Assembly (NCBI GenBank): GCA_900548955.1
Contig: URMQ01000036.1
Span: forward strand, 1-12,238
Source of the DNA: an uncultured Eggerthella sp.
Lineage (GTDB): Bacteria; Actinomycetota; Coriobacteriia; Coriobacteriales; Eggerthellaceae
Reading direction: 5' to 3'
DNA length: 12,238 nucleotides
The translations under genes were made by a program, and so were the position numbers. The notes below the pieces were generated by a model, which worked only from the letters and a program-made list of their open reading frames with translations, was not told the DNA's origin and did not search any database. This document shows positions 1-7,121 of this stretch, piece by piece (positions within the stretch are counted from its first letter, which is position 1; each line of letters opens with the position of its first letter).

Positions 1-613
1 TCATATTGGATGTAGCTTTCTGATCTCCGTCAGTAAGTAACTTCTCCGTAAGAACAAGCTTTGCGCCAGCGCCTAATTCGGCATCGGTATCGCGCACAGT
101 AGACGTAACACCACGAATCTGAACCATTTCCATTTCACAGAAAGAATTTTCTTCCTGATAAACCTTTGTCACTGGGTTTAAAATACGTGCGCCATCGCCA
201 GAACCTTCGCCGTAGTGGTTTTCTACGTACTTAACACGAGAATTTTTTCCAATATAGAAGGTGTGAATACCATCATGCTGGGAAGCTTTGTGGCTATCGT
301 TGTGTATGCCACAACCCGCAATAATGGTTACATCACAGCTTTCACCAATATGGAATGTGTTGTATACCACATCCTTCAAACCTGCCTTAGAAACAATTAC
401 AGGAATGTATACGCGCTCGCCCTTTGTTCCATCCTTAATGAAAATATCAATACCAGGATTATCCGTCTTAGTAGCAATTTCAATATTTGCAGAATTATGA
501 CGAGTTAGCAGTTCACCATCCTTGCGAATGTTATATGCACCTTCCGGAATGCCATGAACATTCGTCAACGTTTTTAACAAATCTGCATCTATGGGAGAAA
601 GATCTACAGCCAT
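1..613 (-). CDS. SufB/SufD-family Fe-S cluster scaffold protein (SmsB-like), partial at left edge
   Basis: An open frame on the minus strand starts at ATG (613-611) and runs off the left edge; 204 residues are visible. It begins MAVDLSPIDADLLKTL and contains a beta-helix-like stretch with AGCGIHNDSH (residues 99-108), HDGIHTFYIG (113-122) and VKYVENHYGEG (127-137). This pattern is typical of the short SufB/SufD proteins of methanogens and anaerobes, which partner a SufC ATPase to build Fe-S clusters in the cytoplasm. The start is supported by an AGGAG Shine-Dalgarno that overlaps the stop codon of the upstream ATPase gene, with a gap of only 9 bp, so the two are surely co-transcribed. The C-terminal half, where the key ligand residues of SufB/SufD lie, is outside the window, so SufB versus SufD cannot be decided. 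Family assignment is from recalled sequence patterns. Confidence 0.85.
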   Translation of the reverse strand, partial: MAVDLSPIDADLLKTLTNVHGIPEGAYNIRKDGELLTRHNSANIEIATKTDNPGIDIFIKDGTKGERVYIPVIVSKAGLKDVVYNTFHIGESCDVTIIAGCGIHNDSHKASQHDGIHTFYIGKNSRVKYVENHYGEGSGDGARILNPVTKVYQEENSFCEMEMVQIRGVTSTVRDTDAELGAGAKLVLTEKLLTDGDQKATSNM

Positions 614-622
614 TATGATCTC

Positions 623-1399
623 CTAACAAGTAACAGGAATCTCAGTAAGATGAAGCTCTGGAGGCTCACTAAATGAGCAGTAAGCATTATCCTTGCTGGT
701 AAAACCAAGTTTGGGCATAATTTCATCCACAGGACCTTGTGCTTCAATTTTGCCATCACGCAAGCATACAATTTCATCCGCAAGGGAAATAATGCGCTCC
801 TGATGAGAAATGATAATAATGGAATGGCCATTACCCTGTTTGTAGATATCTTCAAAGGTTTGGGTTAAACGATCGAAGCTCCACAGGTCGATACCTGCTT
901 CTGGTTCGTCATAAATCGCCAACTTTGGATCAGAAGCCAAAATCGTAGCAATTTCAATACGCTTCAGTTCACCACCAGAAAGGTTCTTATCAACCTCACG
1001 TGTAAGATAGCTAGCCGAGCAAAGACCAACTTTACCTAGGTATTCATTGCAGGCAAGCATAGGAAGACGCTTCCCAGCTGCAATTTCTAGCAATTTCTTG
1101 ACCTTCATTCCCTTAAAACGAGATGGCTGCTGAAAACCATAGCCAATGCCAAGCTTTGCTCGTTCAGTGATAGACAGGTTTGTAATATCAGTTCCATCAA
1201 AAATAATGCTGCCCGATGTAGGCTGCTCAATGCCCATAATAATTTTAGCAAGCGTAGACTTGCCGCCACCATTAGGACCAGTAATTACAACAAACTTATT
1301 TTCATCAACGGTGAGCGAAATATCATCAATGATGCGTTTAGTTTTTGAAGAACCTTCTTCGACAGGCACGTCGAAAACAATGTTCTTAAGTTCTAACAT
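623..1399 (-). CDS. sufC: SufC-type Fe-S assembly ATPase (SmsC-like)
   Basis: This is a 258-residue soluble ABC ATPase. It shows Walker A GPNGGGKST (41-49), Q-loop FQQP (89-92), signature LSGGELKR (140-147), Walker B plus D-loop IYDEPEAGID (162-171) and the H-loop histidine H199. The DEPEAGIDLWSF wording and the absence of membrane segments point to the SufC branch, and more to the methanogen/anaerobe minimal version than to E. coli SufC. It is expected to energise cluster assembly on the scaffold protein encoded 9 bp downstream. The start at ATG 1399-1397 follows a good AAAAGGAGC site. It is the first gene of the operon and has its own promoter at 1462-1489. No SufS, SufU or SufE gene is visible in the window, which would fit a minimal SUF system, although the operon continues past the left edge. 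Confidence 0.9.
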   Translation of the reverse strand: MLELKNIVFDVPVEEGSSKTKRIIDDISLTVDENKFVVITGPNGGGKSTLAKIIMGIEQPTSGSIIFDGTDITNLSITERAKLGIGYGFQQPSRFKGMKVKKLLEIAAGKRLPMLACNEYLGKVGLCSASYLTREVDKNLSGGELKRIEIATILASDPKLAIYDEPEAGIDLWSFDRLTQTFEDIYKQGNGHSIIIISHQERIISLADEIVCLRDGKIEAQGPVDEIMPKLGFTSKDNAYCSFSEPPELHLTEIPVTC

Positions 1400-1461
1400 A
1401 CGTGCTCCTTTTCTTAAATGTCACCGCAATAATAGCATTTCAAAAATTTAGCTCTTAAACT

Positions 1462-1489
1462 TTTATATAAACGGTAGCGTAATTGTCAT
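1462..1489 (-). promoter_or_regulatory. Promoter of the suf operon
   Basis: On the minus strand, ATGACA (1489-1484) and TATAAA (1467-1462) are separated by 16 bp, each one base from the sigma-70 consensus. The predicted transcript would start near 1455, giving a leader of roughly 55 nt before the sufC start. Confidence 0.6.
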
Positions 1490-1518
1490 TTTGGTTCAGA
1501 TAATACTCAAACAGCGCC

Positions 1519-1541
1519 GATATGCCAAAAACCCGCATATC
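1519..1541. promoter_or_regulatory. Inverted repeat in the divergent suf / PurF-like intergenic region (candidate operator)
   Basis: GATATGC (1519-1525) and GCATATC (1535-1541) form a perfect 7-bp inverted repeat with a 9-bp spacer. The arm centres are 16 bp apart, which places them on similar helix faces. It lies 30 bp upstream of the suf -35 box and about 57 bp upstream of the PurF-like -35 box, where a shared regulator could bind. No run of T follows on either strand, so a terminator role is unlikely. The binding protein is unknown. Confidence 0.35.
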
Positions 1542-1597
1542 AACACCGACTAAAAAATAGGAATTACCGATCAGTTAAACGATTTTATACTGAATTA

Positions 1598-1625
1598 TTG
1601 TTTCTTGTTACAGATATGTAATAAT
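1598..1625 (+). promoter_or_regulatory. Candidate promoter of the PurF-like gene
   Basis: TTGTTT (1598-1603) and AATAAT (1620-1625) are separated by 16 bp, with the -10 one base from consensus. It lies about 90 bp before the ATG. The leader carries a small GGTGG-CTATA-CCACC hairpin at 1662-1676 and an AAAGG Shine-Dalgarno at 1705-1709. The remainder of the 1400-1715 gap shows no further gene. Confidence 0.4.
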
Positions 1626-1715
1626 CCGACTGTGTACTAGAATAGGCGGTTCAGATAACAAGGTGGCTATACCACCAGCAAGACAATTACAGAGTCCCGA
1701 AAAGAAAGGCACACC

Positions 1716-3140
1716 ATGGGCGGATTCTTTGGTGCGGCATCCAAGCGCGATGTTGTTATTGATGTATATTTTGGCGTTGACTACCATTCCCATCTTGGCA
1801 CACGCCGTGCAGGCATGATAATTCATGATCTCGAAGATGGTTTTCAGCGCGAAATCCACTCTATTGAAAACACTCCTTTCCGTACTAAATTTGAAGACGA
1901 CTTAGATAGTTTCCATGGCACCAGCGGCATTGGTTGCATCAGCGATACCGATCCTCAGCCTTTGCTGGTTCGTTCCCATTTAGGCACTTTCGCCATAACA
2001 ACGGTATGCGCTATCAACAATGCAGATGAACTGGTAGATCGTTTCCTTTCTGTCGGTGGGCGCCAATTTATGTCCATGAGCTCTGGTGCTGTCAATTCCA
2101 CTGAACTTGTTGCAGCATTAATAAATCAGAAAGATGACTTTGTATCAGGCATTCAGTTCGCTCAAGAAGTTATTGATGGTTCGTTAACGCTTCTTATTAT
2201 GCTTGACGATGGTTCCATTATTGCTGCGCGTGACAAGGTTGGACGCCTCCCTGTTCTTATTGGAAAGAATGAAGATGGTCATTGCATTTCTTTTGAGTCC
2301 TTCGCTTATCACAAGCTTGGCTACGAAGACGAATACGAACTTGGTCCCGGAGAAATTGTCCACGTAGATTCTGAAAGCTACAAAACACTTGCCGAACCTG
2401 GCGACGAAATGAAAATTTGCGCTTTCCTTTGGGTGTACTACGGTTACCCGAATTCCAACTATGAAGGCGTAAATGTTGAAGTTATGCGTTACCGCAATGG
2501 CGCAATTATGGCTCGTGATGAAGCAGCTCGTGGCGTTTTACCTGATGTTGACTACGTTGGTGGCATTCCTGACTCAGGTACGCCTCATGCAATTGGTTAT
2601 TCCACTCAATGCGGCACTCAGTTTGCTCGCCCCTTCATTAAGTACACCCCTACATGGGCACGTTCCTTCATGCCAAGCAACCAGGAAGTTCGCAACCACG
2701 TTGCTAAGATGAAGCAAATTCATATTCCTGAACTAATCAAGGACAAGAAGCTCCTGTTTGTTGATGACTCCATTGTCCGCGGTACTCAGCTTCGTGAAAC
2801 GGTTGAGTTCTTATATGAAGCAGGGGCAAAAGAAGTCCATATGCGTTCAGCTTGCCCTCCCATTATGTTCAGCTGCAAGTATTTAACTTTCTCCCGTGGA
2901 AAATCCGACATGGATTTAATCGCTCGTCGTGTTGTTCGTGAATTGGAAGGTGAAGAAGGCGATAAGTTCTTAGAAGAATATGCTGATGCTCATACCGAAC
3001 GCGGCAAATGTCTTCTGAAATCCATCTGCGAAAAAATGGGCTTCGATTCTCTTGAATTCCAGTCATTACCTGGCATGTTAGAGGCTATTGGTATTGATCC
3101 AAGCAAGGTATGCACCTACTGCTGGGATGGTAAAGAATAG
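1716..3140 (+). CDS. PurF-like amidophosphoribosyltransferase family protein lacking the glutaminase cysteine
   Basis: The 474-residue product aligns by eye with glutamine PRPP amidotransferase (PurF, first step of purine synthesis) over its whole length. The phosphoribosyltransferase half looks intact: YPNSNYEGVNVEVMRYRNG (244-262), GGIPDSGTPHAIGYS (282-296) and the PRPP loop FVDDSIVRGT (348-357). Four cysteines, C235, C387, C466 and C469 (C-terminal CTYCW), sit where Bacillus subtilis PurF holds its [4Fe-4S] cluster. The N-terminus reads MGGFFGAASKRD instead of MCGI..., so the nucleophilic Cys of the glutaminase domain is absent, and the HNGN element that helps bind glutamine is replaced by VCAINN (97-102). 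No upstream in-frame start restores it; an AAAGG site supports this ATG. It may use free ammonia, act with another amidotransferase, or have a different role. As I recall, similar MGGFF-type proteins are annotated as PurF in gut anaerobes. Confidence 0.85.
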   Translation: MGGFFGAASKRDVVIDVYFGVDYHSHLGTRRAGMIIHDLEDGFQREIHSIENTPFRTKFEDDLDSFHGTSGIGCISDTDPQPLLVRSHLGTFAITTVCAINNADELVDRFLSVGGRQFMSMSSGAVNSTELVAALINQKDDFVSGIQFAQEVIDGSLTLLIMLDDGSIIAARDKVGRLPVLIGKNEDGHCISFESFAYHKLGYEDEYELGPGEIVHVDSESYKTLAEPGDEMKICAFLWVYYGYPNSNYEGVNVEVMRYRNGAIMARDEAARGVLPDVDYVGGIPDSGTPHAIGYSTQCGTQFARPFIKYTPTWARSFMPSNQEVRNHVAKMKQIHIPELIKDKKLLFVDDSIVRGTQLRETVEFLYEAGAKEVHMRSACPPIMFSCKYLTFSRGKSDMDLIARRVVRELEGEEGDKFLEEYADAHTERGKCLLKSICEKMGFDSLEFQSLPGMLEAIGIDPSKVCTYCWDGKE

Positions 3141-3202
3141 TTTTTATTCCCTAAATAGCACTATTTAAGCATTTGTAACAAAATAGCTGTTTTACCAAAG
3201 AC

Positions 3203-3239
3203 AATGGCTCCTGACAAAATAAGTTAGGAGCCATTTTTT
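3203..3239 (+). terminator. Rho-independent terminator after the PurF-like gene
   Basis: AATGGCTCCT (3203-3212) pairs perfectly with AGGAGCCATT (3226-3235), the stem can be extended inward by about three pairs, and TTTTTT follows (3234-3239). The descending arm contains AGGAG, which sits 9 nt before the ATG of the next ORF and could serve as its Shine-Dalgarno. Confidence 0.9.
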
Positions 3240-4511
3240 ATGTCCTCTATTCGAAACGTTGAACAAACCTCATTAAAAAGCAAGGTATTACATATTGGTT
3301 TAGGAATCATCTTAGCCACATCACTACTACCGATTGCCCCCAATCAACTTTTTGCCGATGAAGTCACTAACAACAAGGCAACTACTTTTACTGATCAAGT
3401 AACAGAAGCTACTAAAACAAGTCAAACCTATCAGGTAACAGACATCAATCAAATACCTGATTTTCATAAGTCAAAAATCAATGATCAAGAAACCAATAAT
3501 CAAGAAATCGATGATCAACCTGTTGCTACTACCCAAGCAGAAAAACCGAACCAAACATCAGAATCACAACAAACCACGAAAACTGAATTAGCAAAAAGCA
3601 TTTCTGTTGTATTCACCAACGACGTTCACTGCCAAATAGATCCCGTTTCTGGTCAATCGCTTGGCTACCCAGGAGTTGCTGCGTACATTGATAAAGCTCA
3701 AGAGGCGTACGGAGACGACAAAGTAACCTTGATTGATGCAGGAGATGCAGTACAAGGAGGTTTAGCAGGAACCTTCACAAAGGGCGAAGCAATCATAGAA
3801 CTAATGAATGAAGTTGGTTACGACTACGCTATTCCAGGAAACCATGAGTTCGATTTTGGCATGGATCAATTTAATTGGTTCATTGAAAATTCCACTGCAA
3901 CATACCTTTCCTCAAACTTTAGAAACTTGCAGACAGATTCACTCTGCCTTGCCCCTTATGCCATTGAAGAATATCAAGGCATCGATGACGGTGACCCTGA
4001 GGATGGTGACGATATTCTAAAAGTTGCGTATGTTGGAATAACCACCCCTGAATCATTAGCCAAATCCACCCCAACCTATTTTCAAGATGAAAATGGTAAT
4101 TTCATTTATGACTTCAGCAATGACTCTACCGGTGATGCTTTATACGATGCTGTTCAAACTGCCGTAGATAACGCTCAAACAGAAGGCGCAGACTACGTTA
4201 TAGCTATAGGTCACTTAGGTAATACAGGTATTACCGATTACTGGACAAGCAATGCAGTTATCGCTAATACCGATGGCATAGATGTTCTTATAGATGGTCA
4301 TTATTACTGATGCATACCGAAACGTACTCGATGCCGATGTAGCGTTTATAAATGGTGGCGGAATGACCATGTTTGAGGATTCAAACGTATTGATAAAAGA
4401 CTAGCAACAGGCTTATTGGCACTACTAGCAATAAGCAGCGCTTCTCTTGTTGTCTGCACTCAGAAAATAAGACTGCGTAAAGATGGCTACTTACCAAAGA
4501 AAACTAAGTAG
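3240..4511 (+). pseudogene. Degraded cell-surface 5'-nucleotidase / metallophosphatase gene
   Basis: The longest open part (3240-4310, 356 residues) has a signal peptide (hydrophobic core about 17-32, likely cleavage after LFA-39) and a Gln/Asn/Thr-rich linker to about residue 118. A metallophosphatase domain of the UshA type follows: TNDVHC (126-131), DAGDAVQG (166-173), GNHEFDFG (200-207), a GHLG motif and a final DGH at 352-354, where it stops. Frame +1 then resumes at 4309-4404 with DAYRNVLDADVAFINGGG, recognisable from the start of the C-terminal nucleotidase domain. A third frame (about 4383-4511) reads RLATGLLALLAISSASLVV followed by a basic tail, a C-terminal membrane anchor. Intact relatives have 150 or more residues between these elements, so at least one large deletion plus frameshifts are inferred. 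An intact gene would make a surface enzyme that hydrolyses nucleotides. The remaining N-terminal domain alone is unlikely to be active. Confidence 0.85.
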
Positions 4512-4515
4512 CCAT
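4483..4515. terminator. Hairpin between the pseudogene and rsmA (possible bidirectional terminator)
   Basis: ATGGCTACTTA (4483-4493) and TAAGTAGCCAT (4505-4515) form a perfect 11-bp stem with an 11-nt loop, placed between convergent genes. The T-run is short on the minus strand (CTTT) and absent on the plus strand, so termination efficiency is uncertain. The stop codon of the pseudogene's anchor fragment lies in the right arm. Confidence 0.5.
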
Positions 4516-4540
4516 TAAACAACAATACATAGCCAATAAG

Positions 4541-5425
4541 CTACAGAGCAGCACCTATAGATAAATAAGCCTTACCAAGTTCAATAAACTGCTCTTGCGT
4601 AAGGGATTCTCCTCGCGCTGCTGCAGGAATCCCCGCAGCAGCTAAAAGCTCAGGGATATGGGTTTTCATTTCTGCATTTTCAGTTTGAGGGTTTTCGAAA
4701 TACGTCTTCATAGAATTCGAAATGGTTTTACGCCTGGTTGCAAAAGCAGCATCAGCCATAATCATAGTTGCTTTTCGTAATTCATTCGGTAAAGGATTTT
4801 GCTTCCTATTAAGACGAATTACAGCACTTTTAACACGTGGTGGCGGGAAGAAATTTCCTTCAGAAACCGCAAAACGTCCGCCATAATCAGCAAACAAACC
4901 AAGTTTTACCGTATAGGCACCATAGTTTTTCGTACCTAATTTTGCACACATTCTGTCTGCCACTTCAGCCTGCACCATAATGGTTTGACTTTCAATCGAA
5001 GTAAAGCGCTCAAAATAATCCAGCACAATAGTAGCTGCAACAGCATAAGGTAAATTCGCTACTAATTTATTTGGAGCAAAAGGAAGCTGATCAGGTTTCA
5101 CCTCTAGCGCATCACCACTAATAAGCGTAAACGTATCGTTCCAAGATTTGCAGGTTTGAGCAAGAACTGCAGGTAAATCGGTATCGCGTTCAATAGCTAC
5201 GACCCTTCCTGCCCTTTGAAGAAGCGCAACAGAAAGCGTACCAATTCCTGGCCCTATTTCTACTACATTATCTTCGGCAGTAAGCTCTGCCAAGTCGCAA
5301 ATATGCTGCACGATGCCATCATTGATTAAGAAGTGTTGGCCAAGCGCTTTTTTCGTCATAAGACCATGCTGTTCTAAAACACTTCTCGTTTCAGAAACAG
5401 AAGCTAAATACGAAAGCTTAGACAT
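4541..5425 (-). CDS. rsmA: 16S rRNA (adenine1518-N6/adenine1519-N6) dimethyltransferase
   Basis: The 294-residue product is RsmA/KsgA, which dimethylates two adjacent adenines in the 3' terminal helix of 16S rRNA during small-subunit maturation, using S-adenosylmethionine. Visible motifs are KALGQHFL (26-33), the SAM-binding VVEIGPGIGTL (54-64), an acidic ribose-binding position in AIERD (77-81), SGDALEV (103-109), the catalytic motif IV NLPY (124-127) and the C-terminal FFPPPRVKSAV (192-202). Length is normal for the family. ATG at 5425-5423 is preceded by AAGGGGAAGC, and the upstream flavodoxin-like gene ends 9 bp before it, so the two share a transcript. The usual next gene in this cluster, ispE, is absent here; the operon ends at the hairpin beyond 4541. 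Confidence 0.97.
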   Translation of the reverse strand: MSKLSYLASVSETRSVLEQHGLMTKKALGQHFLINDGIVQHICDLAELTAEDNVVEIGPGIGTLSVALLQRAGRVVAIERDTDLPAVLAQTCKSWNDTFTLISGDALEVKPDQLPFAPNKLVANLPYAVAATIVLDYFERFTSIESQTIMVQAEVADRMCAKLGTKNYGAYTVKLGLFADYGGRFAVSEGNFFPPPRVKSAVIRLNRKQNPLPNELRKATMIMADAAFATRRKTISNSMKTYFENPQTENAEMKTHIPELLAAAGIPAAARGESLTQEQFIELGKAYLSIGAAL

Positions 5426-5434
5426 TGCTTCCCC

Positions 5435-5986
5435 TTACTCTTTACCAAATACGGTATCAAACTCTAGCAAATCTGGCTTAAGACGACTAACACCAATAAG
5501 TTTTACCACCGATTGAACCTTGAATCCCACGATAGCAAAGGAAGAACGCACGGTAGCTAATACCCCATCATAACCATGAGGATCTCCACCATCTCCTACT
5601 ATATAAAGTGCAAGAGGGCGTTTTGGTGGCAACTTTTGAGCATTACGCAGTTCAGTATAGTGCCAGTACACCTGCTGAAAACGATCAAGCACGGCTTTGG
5701 TTTGAGAAGGAATACCAGCAAAATACGTAGGAGTTACTAAAACAACCCTATCTGCTTTCTGTAGAGACTCAAGTAACTCCGGCATTTCATCTGTAATAAT
5801 GCACTCATTCGTGGTTTCACAGTATTCGCAACCATTACAACCCTCAATGCAATGGCGTGCAACTTCAAATTGCTCAAGCTCAACATGAGGATATTCCTTG
5901 TTAATCATAAGGGTAAGCATACGAATGATTTTGGCGCTTTGCCCATTAATACGCGGTGAACCATTTATTACTAGCCAGCAAGCCAT
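5435..5986 (-). CDS. Flavodoxin-fold NAD(P)H-dependent FMN reductase-like protein
   Basis: The 183-residue product has the FMN-phosphate loop INGSPRINGQSAKI (7-20), a cysteine-rich segment C46-x3-C50-x2-C53-x2-C56 plus C62, and the flavin-contacting TPTYFAGIPSQTKAVLDR (85-102), followed by GDGGDPHGYD (131-140). This is the pattern of iron-sulfur-flavoprotein and multimeric-flavodoxin NADPH-dependent FMN reductases, cytoplasmic redox proteins common in anaerobes. The cysteine spacing resembles the compact cluster of iron-sulfur flavoproteins, but cluster binding is inferred. ATG at 5986-5984 follows AGGGGAT. It sits 30 bp after the TatD gene and 9 bp before rsmA, inside a housekeeping operon. 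The physiological substrate cannot be told from sequence. Confidence 0.85.
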   Translation of the reverse strand: MACWLVINGSPRINGQSAKIIRMLTLMINKEYPHVELEQFEVARHCIEGCNGCEYCETTNECIITDEMPELLESLQKADRVVLVTPTYFAGIPSQTKAVLDRFQQVYWHYTELRNAQKLPPKRPLALYIVGDGGDPHGYDGVLATVRSSFAIVGFKVQSVVKLIGVSRLKPDLLEFDTVFGKE

Positions 5987-6016
5987 AGAAGAAATCCCCT
6001 ACCGTAAAAAGTTGTA

Positions 6017-7096
6017 CTACCTCATTTGTTGCCATGATGTAGGTTCGCGATTAAGCAGACTAAGGGCATTGTGATAGATATGCTCTAAAAACGCCCGTTG
6101 TTCAATCTCTGTATCGCATCCTCTTACCTCAAGCATTTTAGCTGCTGTAAATACCGTATGCTCAGGACCGCATTCCATACCACGCATAGGTTCTGGTGTC
6201 ATATAAGGACTATCGGTTTCAGTAAGTAGCCTATCCAAAGAAACATGAAGAGCGCCTTCACGAACTTCATCTGCTTTCTTAAAGGTAAGTGGTCCACCAT
6301 AGGCAATATAACAACCAGCATCCGCCCAAGGTTTCAAAGACGCTGAATCTAAATTAAAGCAATGCAACAACACATCAGGCGTGGGTGATTCCGTATCAAA
6401 AATACCCTCCTCTTTCAGGATTTGAAAACCTTCATCATGGGCTTCGCGCATATGCAAAATCAGTGGAATACCTGCTTTTTTAGCAATAGTAATTTGACGA
6501 CGAAAAACATTTCGCTGAACATCTCGCGGCGATAAATCGTAATGATAATCAAGGCCTACTTCACCAAGTGCACACGTACGTGGATCATGAAGACGGCGAA
6601 TTAACGCTTCCTCAAGCGCTTCGCTGTAGTATTTTGCGTTATGAGGATGACAACCTATAGCTATGCGAATTTCAGGTACCTGAGAAACATGCTGATCAAG
6701 GCCTGCTTTTATAAGAAGACTCCGCGCTTCTTCCTGCCAACAATTAATAAGAGAATAGGTGCAATCAGGATCTTCAACAGGATCGGTCATTGCACAAACA
6801 AACCGTACCCCTTTTACAGCACAACGAGCTAAACGAGCTGCGGGATTCTGGAGCATCTGCAAATGAGCATGCGTATCCGCAATAGGAGCACCCAATGAAA
6901 CAACAGCGGGTGCTTCAACTTCACGAAACTTACCCTTTTTACGTCGTTGGAAAAACGCAGTAGTGAAAACCCCCTCGGTAGAGGGGGCGTCACTTGGCAT
7001 CAAATCAGAATCGCTCGAAGTTGCCTGAGCTGAAGATTCAAGTTCTAAAGCTTTTGCATCTTGAACTATTTCTCGAACTACAGATTCTTCATCCAT
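6017..7096 (-). CDS. tatD: TatD-family metal-dependent hydrolase (putative DNase)
   Basis: The 359-residue product carries all TatD metal ligands: DTHAH (74-78), GCHPH (148-152), GEVGLDYHYD (178-187, E179), LHMREA (214-219), HCFN (245-248) and TETDSPY (292-298). TatD proteins are TIM-barrel 3'-5' exonucleases or D-Tyr-tRNA-deacylase-like hydrolases, depending on species. The family core is about 260 residues; here an extra 65-70 residues, acidic and Ser-rich then basic (RRKKGK, 51-56), precede it. ATG at 7096-7094 is preceded by AAGGAC at 8 nt and no convincing downstream start with a Shine-Dalgarno was found, so the extension seems genuine. It follows metG by 25 bp, the usual metG-tatD order. 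A terminator-like hairpin lies within the extension's coding sequence. Confidence 0.93.
   Translation of the reverse strand: MDEESVVREIVQDAKALELESSAQATSSDSDLMPSDAPSTEGVFTTAFFQRRKKGKFREVEAPAVVSLGAPIADTHAHLQMLQNPAARLARCAVKGVRFVCAMTDPVEDPDCTYSLINCWQEEARSLLIKAGLDQHVSQVPEIRIAIGCHPHNAKYYSEALEEALIRRLHDPRTCALGEVGLDYHYDLSPRDVQRNVFRRQITIAKKAGIPLILHMREAHDEGFQILKEEGIFDTESPTPDVLLHCFNLDSASLKPWADAGCYIAYGGPLTFKKADEVREGALHVSLDRLLTETDSPYMTPEPMRGMECGPEHTVFTAAKMLEVRGCDTEIEQRAFLEHIYHNALSLLNREPTSWQQMR
6961..6987 (-). terminator. Terminator-like hairpin inside the tatD 5' coding region
   Basis: Read on the minus strand, CCCCCTC, loop TACC and GAGGGGG (6987-6970) are followed directly by TTTTC (6969-6965). The 7-bp GC-rich stem, tetraloop and short U-run look like an intrinsic terminator, about 120 nt into the tatD ORF. 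Translation of tatD would normally mask it, so it could attenuate or impose polarity when translation is poor. The U-run is short, so it may equally be a chance product of the codons. Confidence 0.3.
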
Positions 7097-7121
7097 AAAG
7101 GACTGTCCTTAACTGACTTAT

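Noticed and set aside
215..508. 97-residue plus-strand open frame
   Set aside because: Antisense to the clearly recognisable SufB/SufD-family gene; no Shine-Dalgarno or family motif.
1146..1451. 101-residue plus-strand open frame
   Set aside because: Antisense to the SufC Walker A region and no independent support.
4309..4404. Programmed frameshift joining the nucleotidase fragments
   Set aside because: The expected intervening domain is missing, so deletion is the simpler explanation; no slippery heptamer with a downstream structure was seen.
7098..7110. AAGGAC-T-GTCCTT palindrome before tatD as an operator
   Set aside because: It is the Shine-Dalgarno region within an operon gap, and the short palindrome could be chance.
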